A stretch of DNA of 64,000 bases from Meconema thalassinum (GCA_946902985.2 OX336398.1:230169556-230233555), one strand, 5' to 3'. Counted from the first letter of the stretch, positions 19,925 to 32,407 are shown. Made by a program: numbers and translations. The notes: a model not told the origin generated them from the sequence alone.

Positions 19925-22461
19925 TTTGATCTGCCCTCGTATCTTGTGTAAAATATTTGCAGGTTAGGGTGTATAAATACTTGTTTTCCCGCCAAATGTA
20001 ATTGGGCACTATTGGTGTTGACCGACTGAAAAGCTATCTTGAATAGAACTCGGTGGCACTGAGAAATGGCTTCTATCATTTCAATGAATTAGGAATTCCA
20101 CGACAACCCCTGTTAATAAAGAAATCATCTGACAATACTTTATCAACGTTTCAAACATTCTTTAATCTGATCTTTATATTAAAATAGCAACCCGCCCCGG
20201 CTTCGTCAGGGAACTGTTATTAATGCAAGATGATAGGCTACTATTAACAGAGGTTTTATATGATTTCCTTGTATACGACATTAGCCTTTTTCCCTCCAGC
20301 AGTAAACACAAAAGCTAGTTCGTAAACTGTCGCCTTAGTAATTGAATGGAGATTGTTGGAAGAAATTAAATCGTAAAAACACTTATAATGGGCGATGAAT
20401 AGAAGATAGAGATATGCTCTCGCCGATTTCTTTGTAGAACTTTTCATGCTGAACAATTCTTACACTCATAGTATATTGATATTTTTAATGGTTTGCCCAG
20501 AGTAAGCCAGGTTATTCTTTCAACCTTATCACAGAAATCGTTACTGCTTGGCTCCCTTTGATCTTAAATAAATAATGTTCTACAGAAACCTTCCTCCAGA
20601 TATCCTTTACACAAAGGTGAAAACTGCATCAATATCCATACATTGTTTCTAGAGATTACCCATACATCCGACAATCGGGGACTTAGTTTTATACTAAGTA
20701 GAGATGCTTGTTATAATAATGTGGTTTCCCCTATACAGCTTTCTGTTCTGAGCCTGGTGTACGAAAATGCTTTTTCAGAATGTATAATTATATATATATA
20801 TATACACTACTCTGTCGTATAAAATATTAATACTTCCTTGTTTCAATGTTTCAGGTGAGTCACGGTGCTACTTGACTGGGAACCTCAGTGAGTTTACACA
20901 CCTATTACATTAGTCCTACCTGGCAAATGTAGCTTTCATTGTGTATCGCTGTAAAATTCAAGTTTGTCCATTTTTTGTACCTTTTTATGTATGCAAATTT
21001 CGTATGTTAACCCTGCTCTTTAACCTGTACAGTATTTAGAAAGAAAGAATCTGAAGGTTTGGGTGGGAGAGAAATAAAATGGCATCTGACGAGCTCCTGT
21101 AGGCTGAAGTTTGACAGCTAGTACAGCACTTTCCCAGCGCGTGTTCATTCATTCATTCATTCATTTAGTCGCTTATCCACCTTTGTTTCCCATAATAGTT
21201 CTCAAAAATTACAGCCTGAAATTCAATACAACTGTACAATCCAAGAACACCCATAGAGTGGCTTGTTTAAATGTGCAATGCTAACAAGGGAAGTATCCGG
21301 TAAGACAGGTCGAAACCTATCATGAAACTTTGTGGACGCAATCCTTGGACTATAAGAGGACAATGTGTGGAAAATCAGCTGCCAGATTGAACTGCAAGGC
21401 TCGTGTCTTAAGTATTGCCATTATAGTCTAGTTGCATAATGAACTATTTTAACTTCATAAAGCATAAAGCCACACCTTTAGACATTTGAGGAGAAAGTTG
21501 TTCCCTTATTCTATGTATGCCAAGTGCTGTGATTACAATGAATGTTATTATAGTCAGAATTGCAACCCGTTCCTGTTCGAGGTGTTAAATATGCTGATGG
21601 CATAATTTGAATGATATAAGCTTAAATCATCACCTTACATTTGTCATGAAAAAAGCATAACGGAAAATATGAGTCATCCAGTTGCAAAGCTCGTTTAATC
21701 CACTTGTGAATAAGGATCATGTGGTAACATTATTTATGTAATTATTTTATTTTATTTCGTTTTATTTTGTTATAAATTGTTTTGATTATTTTTGTTTTAT
21801 TTAATTTTTAATTTTTAAAATTTTATTTTGTTTTATTTTGATTTTGTTTTGTTTAATATTTTGATTTTCCAGAAAGCAAACACAAAACAAAAAAAAACAC
21901 GAAGCTGAAAGCAAAATTCAAGAACAAAAGCAGAAAACAAGAAACAGAAAGCAAAATGTAAAATTCAAAAAAGCAAAACCAGAAAGCAAACACAAAACAA
22001 AAACAAAGAAAGAAAAGCAAAATGTAAAATTCAAAAGCAAAAGCACAGAGCAAACACAAAACCAAAAACCAAAAACACAAAGCAAAAAGTAGAAAACAAC
22101 AAACAAAAAAGAGACGTGAGGCAGAGTCCATAGGAACGTTTCTCATGGAAATTATTCTTATTCACATGTGGATTAACGAGTTTTGTAACTGGACGACTCA
22201 TATGTGTCATAACATCCAAGTCCTAGTAATGATATTCAACAAGTTGGGATTGTATTCTAAAAACTATCTGCAAATTTCCTCCAAACATTATCCACAATTT
22301 ATCCGCTATCCGCACAGCCATGCGAACTATATCCGCACCCGCGCAGGGCTTTATCTATATGACAGTGCGAAAGTATTGGCAGAAACCAATCATTTGGTAA
22401 TAGAAGTTCCTCCGTTCAGAAAATTACAAAACACACACTGTGATTTACCACAGTCTCATTC
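19925..22461. other. No gene recognised; repeat fragments and low complexity
   Basis: Around 20025-20095 lies a fragment with GACCGACTGAAAAGC, the end motif of the hammerhead elements. Around 20187-20210 ACCCGCCCCGGCTTCG resembles the reverse complement of a Helitron-like tail. A TA run is near 20790 and (ATTC)n near 21147. The strand-asymmetric tract 21735-22118 is listed separately. Nothing else was seen. Confidence 0.5.
21735..22118. repeat. Strand-asymmetric low-complexity tract (T-rich, then A-rich)
   Basis: The plus strand is nearly all T with some A/G from 21735 to 21865, then nearly all A with G/C from 21868 to 22118. The A-rich half has degenerate repeats of AGAAAGCAAACACAAAAC and AGCAAAATGTAAAATTCAA. 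The long open frames here on the minus strand (Phe/Leu/Cys runs) are only a by-product of the composition. Confidence 0.8.
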
Positions 22462-22474
22462 ATGGCTGTCATTA

Positions 22475-22845
22475 CCTTGCCACGGTGGGTGAGTGGTTAA
22501 CGTGTCGGTTTACTAACCCCAAGCTTGCAGGTTCACTCCTGGCCATGGTAAGTGAATTTTAGAAGGCGGCAAAAATTACGACACGGATGTCATACGATGT
22601 TGGCATGTCATAGAACCCATTTGAATTCAGCAGGCCGTGTTCATAATGGCAAAATTAATCTCGGGAGTTTCCGCCAACACAAAGTTCCTCATTTCTCTAC
22701 TAGAAAGCGCTATAGTGTTCAAGGAGCTTAGATATCTAACCTCTTTGACTTTCATAGTGCTTCAAGGAACAACGAAATTCGATATGCAAGCTACCCTATG
22801 GGTGACAAATAACAAAGCTTGCACCCGGCACTCGAGGACACACGA

Positions 22846-22911
<66 letters not shown>
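22475..22911 (+). repeat. tRNA-headed SINE, family S3, with (ATT)n tail
   Basis: The head CACGGTGGGTGAGTGGTTAA resembles a Pol III A box and GGTTCACTCC a B box. A shared body and a long (ATT)n tail follow. A 13-bp target duplication with one mismatch flanks it (22462-22474 and 22912-22924, ATGGCTGTYATTA). Sister copies are at 46753 and 59386. Confidence 0.85.
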
Positions 22912-22913
<2 letters not shown>

Positions 22914-23237
22914 GGCTGTTATTATATGGAAGCTACTGTTGTATGGATGAAGCTGAGTAATGCCATTCAGGGCACAGTTGTGAATGGTTCTGCTCATAGG
23001 GTTAGTACAGCTGTACTGACTCGGTGAGGAAAGCAATGACAAACTACCTCATTCCTCACCTTGCCTAGTACGCCTCGTTATAGTGCTGCCTCGGTGGTGT
23101 TTTTTGAGGATCCAACCAACCTCCGGACTGACTACCGAACAGACACCCGCGAACACGGGAAATACGCTAGGAAAGAAAATAAACTGTATGACTGTGAGTT
23201 CGTAGTTATAACAGTTGAGGAATAATCCCTATATCTA

Positions 23238-25571
23238 TCTATATATATAAAAATCAATGTAACGTGATAGTTTGTCTGTGGGTGTGTATGTCTCCTATGC
23301 GTTCATGTACCATTCGTCCGATTGCGATGAAACTTGGGTGAGATGTTGAGTACACTCCAAGGAAGGTTTCTGACTTAGTAAATCCATTTTACAATAGGTA
23401 GCGCACGCGTAGATTCAACAAATGAGCGACGATGCGCGAAGCATTTCAACAAAGTCCCGTATGTGTTCATATACCATTCGTCCGATAGCGATGAAACTTG
23501 GGTGAGATGTTGTGTACACTTACGTGAAGGTTTCAAAATTAGTGAATACATTTCACAATAGATAGCGCACGAGTAGATTCAACAAATGAGCGACGACACG
23601 CAATGCGTTTCAACCAAGTCCCGGATGCATTCATATACCATTCGTCCGATAGCTATGAAACTTGCGTAAAATGTTGTGTACACTGCAGGGAAATTTTCTG
23701 GCTTAGTACATCCACTTTACAATAGGCAGCGCACGAGTATATTCAACAAATGAGCTACGACGCGCGAAGCATTTCAACAAAGTTACGTATGCGTTCATAT
23801 ACCATTCGTCCGATAGCGATGAAACTAGGCTGAGATTTTGTGTGCACTCCAGGGAAGGTTTCCAGCTTAGTAAATCCCTTTAAAAATAGGTAGAGCACGA
23901 GTAGAATCAACAAATGAGCGACGACGCGCGAAGCGTTTCAACAAAGTCCCATCTAATTTCATATACCATTCATCCGATAGCGATGAAACTTGGGTGAGAT
24001 GTTGTGTACACTCCAGGGAAGGTTTCTGGCTTAGTACATACATTTTACAATAGGTATCGCTCCAGTAGATTCAACAAATGAGCGAAGACACGCGAAGCGT
24101 TTCAACAAAGTCCCGTATAAAGTCATATACCATTCGTCTGATAGTGATAAATGTTTGGTGAATTGTTGTGTACACTCCAGGAAAGGTTTCTGGCTAAGTA
24201 AATCCATTTTACAATACGAAGCGCACGTTTATATTCAACAAATGAGTGACTACGCGCGAAGCATTTTGACAACGTCCCGTATACGTTCACATACCATTCA
24301 TCCGATTGCGATGAAACTTGGGTGAGATGTTGTGTACATTCCAGGGAAGGTTTCTGGCTGAGTACATCCATATTACAATATGTAGCGCAAGAGTAGAATC
24401 AACAAATGAGCGACGACACGCGAAGCGTTTCAACCAAGTCCCGTATGCATTCATGTACCATTCGTCCGTAGCTATAAAACTTGGGTGAGATGTTGTATAC
24501 ACGTCAGGGAAAATTTCTGGCTTAGTAAATCCACTATACAAATGCAGCGCACAAGTTGATTCAACAAATGAGGGACGACGCGCGAAGCGTTTCAACAAAG
24601 TCCCGTATAAGGTCATATACCATTCTGCCGTTAGCGGTGAAACTTGGGTGAAATATGGTGGACACTCCAAGGAAGGTTTCTGGCTTAGTAAATACATTTC
24701 ACAGTAGGTAGCACACGAGTAGATTCGGCAAATGAACGACGACATGCGGAGCGTTTCAATACAGTCCCCTATGTCTTCATATCCCATTAGTCCGATAGCG
24801 ATGAAACTTGGGTGAGATGTTGTGGACACTTACGTGACGGTTTCTAACTTAGTAAATACATTTTACAGTAGGTAGCGCATGAGTAGATTCAACAAATGAG
24901 TGACGGAGCGCGAATCGTTTAAACAAAATCAGGTATGCGTTCATATACTATTCATCCGATTGCGATGAAACATTGATCAGTTATTGTGTACCCGCCAGGG
25001 AAGGGGACTTAGTAAATCCATTTCACAATAAGTAGCGCAAGAGTAGATGCAACAAATGGGTGACGACGCGCAAAGCGTTTCAACAAAATTCCCTATTGCG
25101 TTTATATAACATCCTTCGATTGCGATGAAACCTTGATGAGTTATTGTGTACACGCCAGGGAAGGGCTTCGACTTAGTAATATATTTCTCAATAGGTAGCG
25201 CACGAGTAGATTCAACAAATGAGTGACAGCGCACGAATCGTTTAAACAGGGGTGTATACGTGCATATACAATTCATCCGATTGCGATGAATCATTGATGA
25301 GTTATTGTGTACACGCCAGGGAAGGGTTTCGACTTAGTAAATCCATTTCACAACAGTTTGCGTACGAGTAGATTCAACAAATGAGTGACAGCGATGAAAC
25401 TTTTGAAAGTTGTTGTGCACGCTCCCACGAATGGTTCTAAATTAGAAAATCCATTTTACGATAGCTTAGAGGCATTTAACATGTTGTGTATCCAAAAGCA
25501 CTTCAAGAAACAGAATTTCAACGCCAACACTTTCTTTGAATGGCATTGCAACGCATGCCGGGTACAGCTTG
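23238..25571 (+). mobile_element. Helitron-like element with ~13-copy 163-bp minisatellite
   Basis: It starts A|TCTATATATATAAAAATC and ends GCCGGGTACAGCTTG, close to the hairpin-plus-CTRR end of Helitrons (CTTG in place of CTAG). Nearly all of it is a head-to-tail array of about 13 units of roughly 163 bp, each with CCATTCGTCCGAT, GCGATGAAACTTGGGTGAGA and GATTCAACAAATGAGCGACG. The minus-strand open frames in the array change at every unit and are not genes. No Rep/helicase is encoded, so it is non-autonomous. Confidence 0.65.
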
Positions 25572-25574
25572 TCT

Positions 25575-27536
25575 TCTATATATATAAAGCACAAAGTTTG
25601 TCTGTCTGTCTGTCTGTTTGTCTGTTATGTATACAAATCTACACCGTTTCACCGATCTGAACCAAAATTTGTATAGTTCCCCTTTGGAACCCTGCGGGTA
25701 ACCCTGTCAACTTTAAATATCGGGCAGACCACCCCATTTCCTGCATTTAGGCCCTTTTGCACAAATCTACACCCTTTCACCGATCTGAACCAAAATTTGT
25801 ATACTTACCCTTTGGAAGCCTGCGAGTAACACTGTCCACTTAAATTTTCGGACAGACCACCCCATTCCCTGCATTTAGGCCCTTTGGCACAAATATACAC
25901 CGTTTTCACCGATCAGAACCAACATTCGGATACTTACCCTTTGGTACCCTGCGAGTAACACTGTTCACTTTAAATTTCAGACAGACCACCCCTTTCCCTG
26001 CATTTAGGCCCTTTGGGAAAAATCTACACCGTTTCACTGATCTGAACCAAATTGTTTATACTTACCCTTTGGAACCCGACGAGTAGCACTGTCGACATGA
26101 AATTTCGGACAGACCAATCTATTCCCTACATTTAGGCCCTTTGGCACAAATCTACACGGTTTCACCGATCTGAACCAAATTTTACATACTTATCCTTTGG
26201 AACCCGATGGGTAACACTGTCCACTTGCAAATTTCTGACATACCACTCCATTCCCTGCATTTAGCTCAGGAATTCCTCGGGGTTGCCAGCTTCCTAACTC
26301 ACCAGCCATGAGCCCTTGAGGGTGTACCCGAAGTGGTGGGGCTACACACACCCTGCCTCTTTGAGGGCCTTGAGCAGAAGACAGGAGATATTATGAAAAG
26401 GAAAAGAAGGCAGACCCCTCGAAGAATGAGGGTATCAAGAAAGATGGGACAACGGCCAATTAAGGCGGGAAATTGAAAGACTCCCTAGCCCTCGGATACC
26501 CTAATACAGTCGGGGTCGGAAGAGAACAAGAGTTGGCCAAGGGAGGCTGACAGGAAAGAGAACTGAAAGGAGCCCGCCACCAGGAAGCAGAAGCGTGCCA
26601 GACTCAGCTGGGGTCCCGTGGTCGCCAACCCACGTCCCACAAGTTGTGAGACTCTGGGGGGGGGGTCAGTTGTGAGAATAGCTTGCTGATTCAACGCGAG
26701 GTGACATGAAAGGACTTTCCAGAGCCCGCCGTGTTATCTGCTGTCTATGCTGATTCCAGCACAGGGCCGTTGCGAAAGAGTGAGTGATTCCCGGCCAGTC
26801 TAAATAGGACGGGGAACCCCGAACGTGTGTCATAAGTTTTCGTCATCATCTGCGATCATCTCAGGTTCGTGCAGATTGGACCCATATTCTTTGCCGAGCA
26901 GTACACCGTAAGCTCTTCCACTAGATGCATCGAGTACAGGCCTAAGCCAGAAAATAAGGTTGAGACTTTGGAAGACATCGAAGCTACACATCTGAATTAC
27001 CTATATCAGTTTTAAAATAACACCATGTTCGTTTAGTAGTCATTTTTTCGCTACCTTATTATTATCATCATAAGTGCAAATGACCTAGATGTTACGCGCA
27101 TCATACCACTAATCACCGCCGCATAAAGTCTTTCTCGAGTGTGAATTTTAAAATATTTATGTTTATTACAGTACATTGTGTACATTATAAGTTGAAGTGT
27201 CAATTCAATACCGGTAGTAGTTTCCTTTATCATCCTCATCTTAAGAGCAAATGACCTAGATGTAACGCCCATTACACCATTAATCACCACACAAAATAAG
27301 TCTTCCTTGCCTGTGGATTTTGAAATATGTATTTCTCTTACGGTAGTTTGTAAGTTTGACGTGTCAATTCAACAGCAGTTTTTATTATCATCCTTATCAA
27401 AAGGGCAAATGACCTAGATATTACGCCCTCATTGTCTTTGGAGGCAAATGACCTAGATTTTAAGCCCATTACAATTATAAGGAGACTGTAGGACATTATC
27501 ATCATTCCACCGGGAGAAGCCGGGTACTACTGCTAG
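25575..27536 (+). mobile_element. Helitron-like element H1 (5-copy 128-bp array)
   Basis: It begins TCTATATATATAAAGCAC and (TCTG)n, and ends with CCGG..GCCGG followed by CTAG at 27533-27536, as expected for a Helitron 3' end. A ~128-bp unit (ACACCGTTTCACCGATCTGA...) is repeated about five times from 25640 to 26260. The middle (26275-26680) is related, in opposite orientation, to the SINE-like element at 38020-40070. The sister copy H3 at 55095-58715 has about 14 units. Confidence 0.75.
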
Positions 27537-28039
27537 TATATTATAATTGTGAAAGTCTGTCTGTCTGTCTGTCTGTGTGTTAGTTTGTTACCTCTTGACA
27601 CTAAAACGGCAGGATGGATTTGGATGAAAGTTGAAATTGAGACAGCTTATACCCTGGGATAACATATAGGCTGCTTTTGATCCAGAAAAAATCATTGTTC
27701 CCGTGGATCGGGCAACATAACTGAAAAGTCACCAAATAATACTCAACCGGGACAAAATATCGAAGTTTTCGCTTAAAGACGGGACAACGCTCATTTTTCG
27801 CCCCTCGATGCAAGAAACAATACTTGGCATGTCCCCCGAAACCCACATTTTAAGGTCCTAAAACGAACAGTTTCAAAGATATTCGCAGAAAACTATCATC
27901 ACTCTGATAAACTGATGAACTAATGGCAAGTTCGTTTCCATGGCAACAGAACCTAAAGGTATGATCTGATTTTCTATATATCCCTGTAGGAGGCAATGCC
28001 AATCCTTTTATTATCTTTTTCAAGATATATATAAACACA

Positions 28040-28345
28040 ATAAGAACAGGGTAGCGCGCTGCCTCTCATCCGGAAGCCTCGGGTTCGATTCCCGGCTCCG
28101 TCAGAGATTTTAGACACTGCCGTGAGGGCTGCAACGGGGTGCACTCAGCATCGGGAGTACAATTGAGTAGCTGTCTGATAGTGAGGCAGCGCCCCGGTAA
28201 CGAATAACACGATTAACGGCCGAGGGGACGCGATGCACTGACCTCGCGTGACCACAATATCTGCAGGCCAAATGGCTGGAAGCGGTCGCATGAAAGGCCT
28301 AGGCCCTTCGTGGTTAGTAGTGCCAGGGGTAAAAAAAAATAGGGA
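28040..28345 (+). repeat. tRNA-headed SINE, family S1
   Basis: The B box is GGGTTCGATTCCCGG, preceded by an acceptor-like head. The body (GCACTCAGCATCGGGAGTAC..., GGCCGAGGGGACGCGATGC) ends in an A-run. A partial copy in reverse is at 58740-58935. It is not a functional tRNA: the cloverleaf is incomplete. Confidence 0.75.
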
Positions 28346-28924
28346 AAGCGCCATCTAATATCACCTTTAATTTTTAAACACTACAGTAACGGCTACTAAA
28401 TAAAGGTAGCGATATAGCTAAGTTCAATTTCATAAACACTGGGCTCACAAATCCAGTATAGTTAAGTACAAATAACAGTCTGGTCGTTATTTCAGTAGCA
28501 ACGAAGCTCTGTGGTGGCTATTGCCGTTTCCGTAATACTTAAGGCATCCCGCCGTCAAATACCTCAATGTGCACGTACAAAATTGTGAATTTACTGAAAA
28601 TAATTTCTACGAGCGAGTATCCATTCCGGCAAAAACCACACTCACTAACTTTTCCAAAATATACACAAGACATGATTTTTAAAGTACTCTTCAATATGTT
28701 GAGGTACAGAGATGTACCACATGGAAAGATACAATAAAATGTTGGCAAATCTGAGTTCAAGGAACTGCTGTTCAGAATAGGCCTTCGGTACAGGTTATGC
28801 GGCCCATGTTCGTAACATGGAATCTTTTCCTTTGACAATGCATCTACACCATGTGCGAGGGCAACGCATTTCAAATATCTTTAAAAACACAATGATCAGA
28901 AAATTGGAGAAAATTTTAAAGTGG

Positions 28925-29745
28925 GAGAAATTATTTCATCTTTGTGATTTGCTGATGACATCGTCATCTTGGACGACACGCCATAGGATTTGAACAAGTT
29001 TTTGAATGGTATGGACTCCGTCTTGAGGAAATAATTCATGATGAAAATCAATAAATGTAAAACAAAATTATTGAAATACAGCCGAAATAAATCAGAAACC
29101 TCTATGGACATAAAATTGGCAGGTGAAACGCTAGGGAAGTAGGAGACTTCTGTTACTTAGGAAGCAAAATATCCAGTGATGGACGAAGCAAAGAGGATAT
29201 AAAAAGCAGGTTGGCTTAGGCAAGGAAAGAATTTCTACATAAATGGAAACTGCTGACATCGAATATGCATTTAGATATTAGGAAGTTATTTTTGAAAGCT
29301 TTTGTCTGGAGCTTGACACTATAAGGAAATGAAACTTTGACTAATGATGCAGAAGAAAAGAGGACAATTGAAGTGTTTGAAATGTGGTGCTACAGGGGAA
29401 TGATGAAGATCAGATGGGTAGATAGGGTAACAAATGAAGACCTATTAAGACGAGTGGGAGAGGAGATATGTTTCTGGCGACTGCTAAAGAAGAGAAGAGA
29501 TAGGTTGGTACGACACGCATTAAGACACCCAGGAATAGCAAGCTTGGTTATGGATGGGAGGGTCGAGGACATGAACTGTAGGGCTAGACCAGGGTTAAAC
29601 ATATTGCCTCGGATGTAGGGCGTGGTAGCTATGTAGAGATGAAACGATTAGCTCAGAAGAGGTAGGCATGGAGGGCTGCATCAAACCAGTCAAAAAACTG
29701 AAGTCTCAAACAACATCAATAGGGAATTTTAATTACTTAGGCATG
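28925..29745 (+). pseudogene. Broken non-LTR retrotransposon, RT C-terminal half (family L1a)
   Basis: At 28948 a frame reads FADDIVILDD, the catalytic YADD-type box of reverse transcriptases, followed after several stops and frame changes by MKINKCKTKLLKYSR, LGSKISSDGRS-type text and then 29337-29618 (FEMWCYRGMMKIRWVDR..., RHPGIASLVMDGRVED). This is the usual C-terminal order of insect LINE ORF2 proteins. Related pieces are at 44990-45290 and probably 41205-41400. Clade not resolved. Confidence 0.8.
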
Positions 29746-30872
29746 TGAGGCAAAGGGGTTGTTAGAGAATTTCAATCCCTGGGATGTAACACTGGAAGAG
29801 ACTGCATAATGTACATCAGCGGCCAAGGTGAGATATATTTTACTATAGGTCTATTAATAGCGACATGTTGACGTTCAAATCATCAATAAGTGTGGCAAAA
29901 TTACACCCAGAATAGCTTAAGGAAAAATACTTTAAATCCCCATATTTCGATAGATTTGCCATTCAAGTGTGCAAGAGTGCAGTTCCCTCTTCAAACAATA
30001 TTCGCAATCTCTATTAACAAAGCGCAATGAGGCACGCTTAACAGCAGCAGGTGTGCATTTAGACAACACCATTTTTCCCATGGGCAACGGCATGTGGCGA
30101 GCTCGCGAGTATCCGGACAACAAAATCGTTATGTCTCAGCAGAAGATGGTAAAACCAAACACGTAATTCTCAAATTTGTTCACATAATGTAACATCGTAA
30201 CCTGCAGACTTTCAAAACTCTATAAAATTCCCACTTTTCTGCTGATATCAATATACTGTATGTATCAGAATTTTCAGAATTAGAATGGACCCACCTGTAG
30301 CCGCTATTGCTGTAATAGAATAGACCTATTATCAGCAATAATGCATCGTCCCCATTGTCTTGATCGCGAGCGAAGCCGCGGGTACCTGCTAGTTTAGTGT
30401 TGAATCTGCTAATGCAGTGTTTTAAGGGCTACTTATTTTTCATTACGTATTGGCAATTAAAGTGCAGACTTACAGAATTGCAAATATATTTCCCTATGCA
30501 TGTTAAGTTAATTGTATTTAAATTGCACAAGAATCCCAAAGTGTTTTGTGCTCTTTGCATAATATATTTCATAAAATTAATGCTAAAATGTTTTCTATGA
30601 AATAAGATTGGTATGTTTGCTTTGTAATTTTGTCTGTGCATTCGATACTTTCCGGAATATCTAGCGGTGGACAGTAATAAATACAAGTATTCAAGGTAGG
30701 CCCCGACGAAATAAATTGCACAGGGGCTCATAAATTCTCTGGGTGGCCCTGTCCATTGATAAAATATTTTACGAAAAGTTTAATGCTTTTAGTCTGTCAA
30801 CATGAGTTGTTCACAAAAGGGATGGGTTATTCTCTAAACCTGAAAAAAAAACATCGTTTAACAAATACACTT

Positions 30873-30913
30873 GGATGACCAGTTTCGATCGTCAAGCGAT
30901 CATCATCAGATCC
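30873..30913 (-). ncRNA. Hammerhead ribozyme motif, copy 1
   Basis: In minus sense: GGAT, CTGATGA, an extra T, stem II GATCG/CGATC with loop CTTGA, GAAA, then CTGGTC and ATCC. All invariant residues are present (CUGAUGA, GAAA, U16.1-C17). Stem I is GGAT/ATCC and stem III is only A-U plus C-G with a two-base loop. Short stem III and an extra base before stem II are features I recall for hammerheads of Penelope-like elements. Predicted cleavage follows the C of GTC. Confidence 0.6.
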
Positions 30914-31623
30914 ATTACACTTAGGCCCTAATATTTACATTATTTACACTTATATAGTTGCAGTATGAGTTGAGATAATTCAACTCGTTTGTTTTTTCTT
31001 TTGTTAGTTGTGGTCTATGTGATGTTTCGTTAAAATACTAGAATTGGTGATTGAAATCCAAACTTGCTTGTTTTGAGTGAATAAGTGATTGAAGTTAAAT
31101 GGCCAATAAAGGTTTTATTGTACAGGCTACAGTCTTGCGTGTCCTGGTGAGAGCAGTTATCTTTGTCACTATCTACACTGAACTTGGGGAGCTTTCTGTG
31201 GGTCTAGGTCTCATATATAACTGGGCAATTCCCATCTCTCATTGCTAAGTTTCTGTGTACGTCTTACAAATGTGACAGTGTATGGCCATGTCTAGTCTCC
31301 CTAATGTGGTGTATGTTACTGTATTCAGGAAAAACTTCAATTATTAAAGACCTGGTTTCATCCTCGCCACGCATAAGCTAAAGAGGCATATAAGCGCCGC
31401 CCGGTCTTATGAGAATGTCCCGGCACCTTTAATACTGCCGTTAATAGCGGACTTTTGTTTTCTTTAATGATTATTATTTTATTATTTATTTATTAAATCG
31501 TTACAAATACACACATCAAAACAAAAACAGATTAACTGTACACATTTTAGGAATTTCCTTACACTTCCTACTCATTGTTTAACCTGTAAATTTACAATTA
31601 TTAAATTATATTGTTACAATATG

Positions 31624-31956
31624 GGAAGCCTCCGTGGCTTAGGCGGCAGCACGCCGGCCTCTCACCGCTGGGTCCGTGGTTCAAATCCCGGTCACTCCAT
31701 GTGAGATCTGTGCTGGACAAAACGGAGGAAGACAAGTTTTTCTCCGGTTACTCCGGTTTTCCCTGTCAAAATTTAATTCCAGCAACACTCTCCACTATCA
31801 TTCATTTCATCTGTCATTCATTTAATCATTGCCCCAGAGGAGTGCGTCAGGCCTCGGCAGCCGGCACAGTTCATATCCTCGCCGCTAGATGGGGGCTTCA
31901 TTCATTCCATTTCTGACCCGGTCGGAGACTGGAAGCAGGCTGTGGATTTTCATTTC
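31624..31956 (+). repeat. tRNA-headed SINE, family S2 (plus)
   Basis: A box-like GTGGCTTAGGCGGCAG and B box GGTTCAAATCCC are followed by a conserved body ending GCTGTGGATTTTCATTTC. Flanking target duplication ATTGTTACAAYATG (31610-31623, 31957-31970; one mismatch). Confidence 0.85.
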
Positions 31957-32076
31957 ATTGTTACAACATGATAAAGACAGGTCGTAATAGGATATCAAAT
32001 TCATACAGAGCAGGAAGAGATATCACATATGCCACTAAAAGGTGCAACCTTGTGTGTGGCAAGCATATCATTGATT

Positions 32077-32407
32077 GAAATGAAAATCCACAGCCTGCTT
32101 CCAGTCTCCGACCGGGTCAGGAATGGAATGAATGAAGCCCCCAAACTAGCGGCGAGGATATGAACTGTGCCGGCTGCCGAGGCCTGACGCACTCCTCTGG
32201 GGCAATGATTACATGAATGAGAGATGAAAGGAAATGATAGTGGAGAGTGTTGCTGGAATGCAATTGACAGGGAAAACCGGAGTACCCGGAGAAAAACCTG
32301 TCTGCCTCCGTTTTGTCCAGCACAAATCTCACATGGGTGACTGGGATTTGAACCACGGGCCCAGCGGTGAGAGGCCGGCGTGCTGCCGCCTGAGCCACGG
32401 AGGCTTC
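32077..32407 (-). repeat. tRNA-headed SINE, family S2 (minus)
   Basis: Reverse-orientation copy of 31624-31956, with a perfect 13-bp target duplication CATATCATTGATT (32064-32076 and 32408-32420). It is separated from the plus copy by only about 120 bp, so the pair can fold into a ~330-bp hairpin. Confidence 0.9.

Larger units (their letters stand above)
27537..30392 (+). mobile_element. Helitron-like element H2, with nested SINE and LINE
   Basis: It directly follows H1. It opens with an AT stretch, GTGAAAG and (TCTG)n, and ends GCGAAGCCGCGGGTACCTG then CTAG at 30389-30392, a hairpin plus CTRR. A SINE (28040-28345) and a broken LINE (28925-29745) lie inside. It is not closely related to H1 outside the ends and encodes no transposase. 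Confidence 0.6.

Noticed and set aside
21853..22146. Phe/Leu/Cys-rich membrane-like peptide on the minus strand
   Set aside because: Produced by the A-rich low-complexity tract; no start context and no relatives.
24287..24829. 180-residue minus-strand open frame
   Set aside because: It lies in the 163-bp array (163 is not a multiple of 3), so the peptide is a by-product of degenerate units.
28040..28110. Possible tRNA gene (strong B box)
   Set aside because: No full cloverleaf; body and tail match a dispersed SINE family, with a second copy at 58740-58935.
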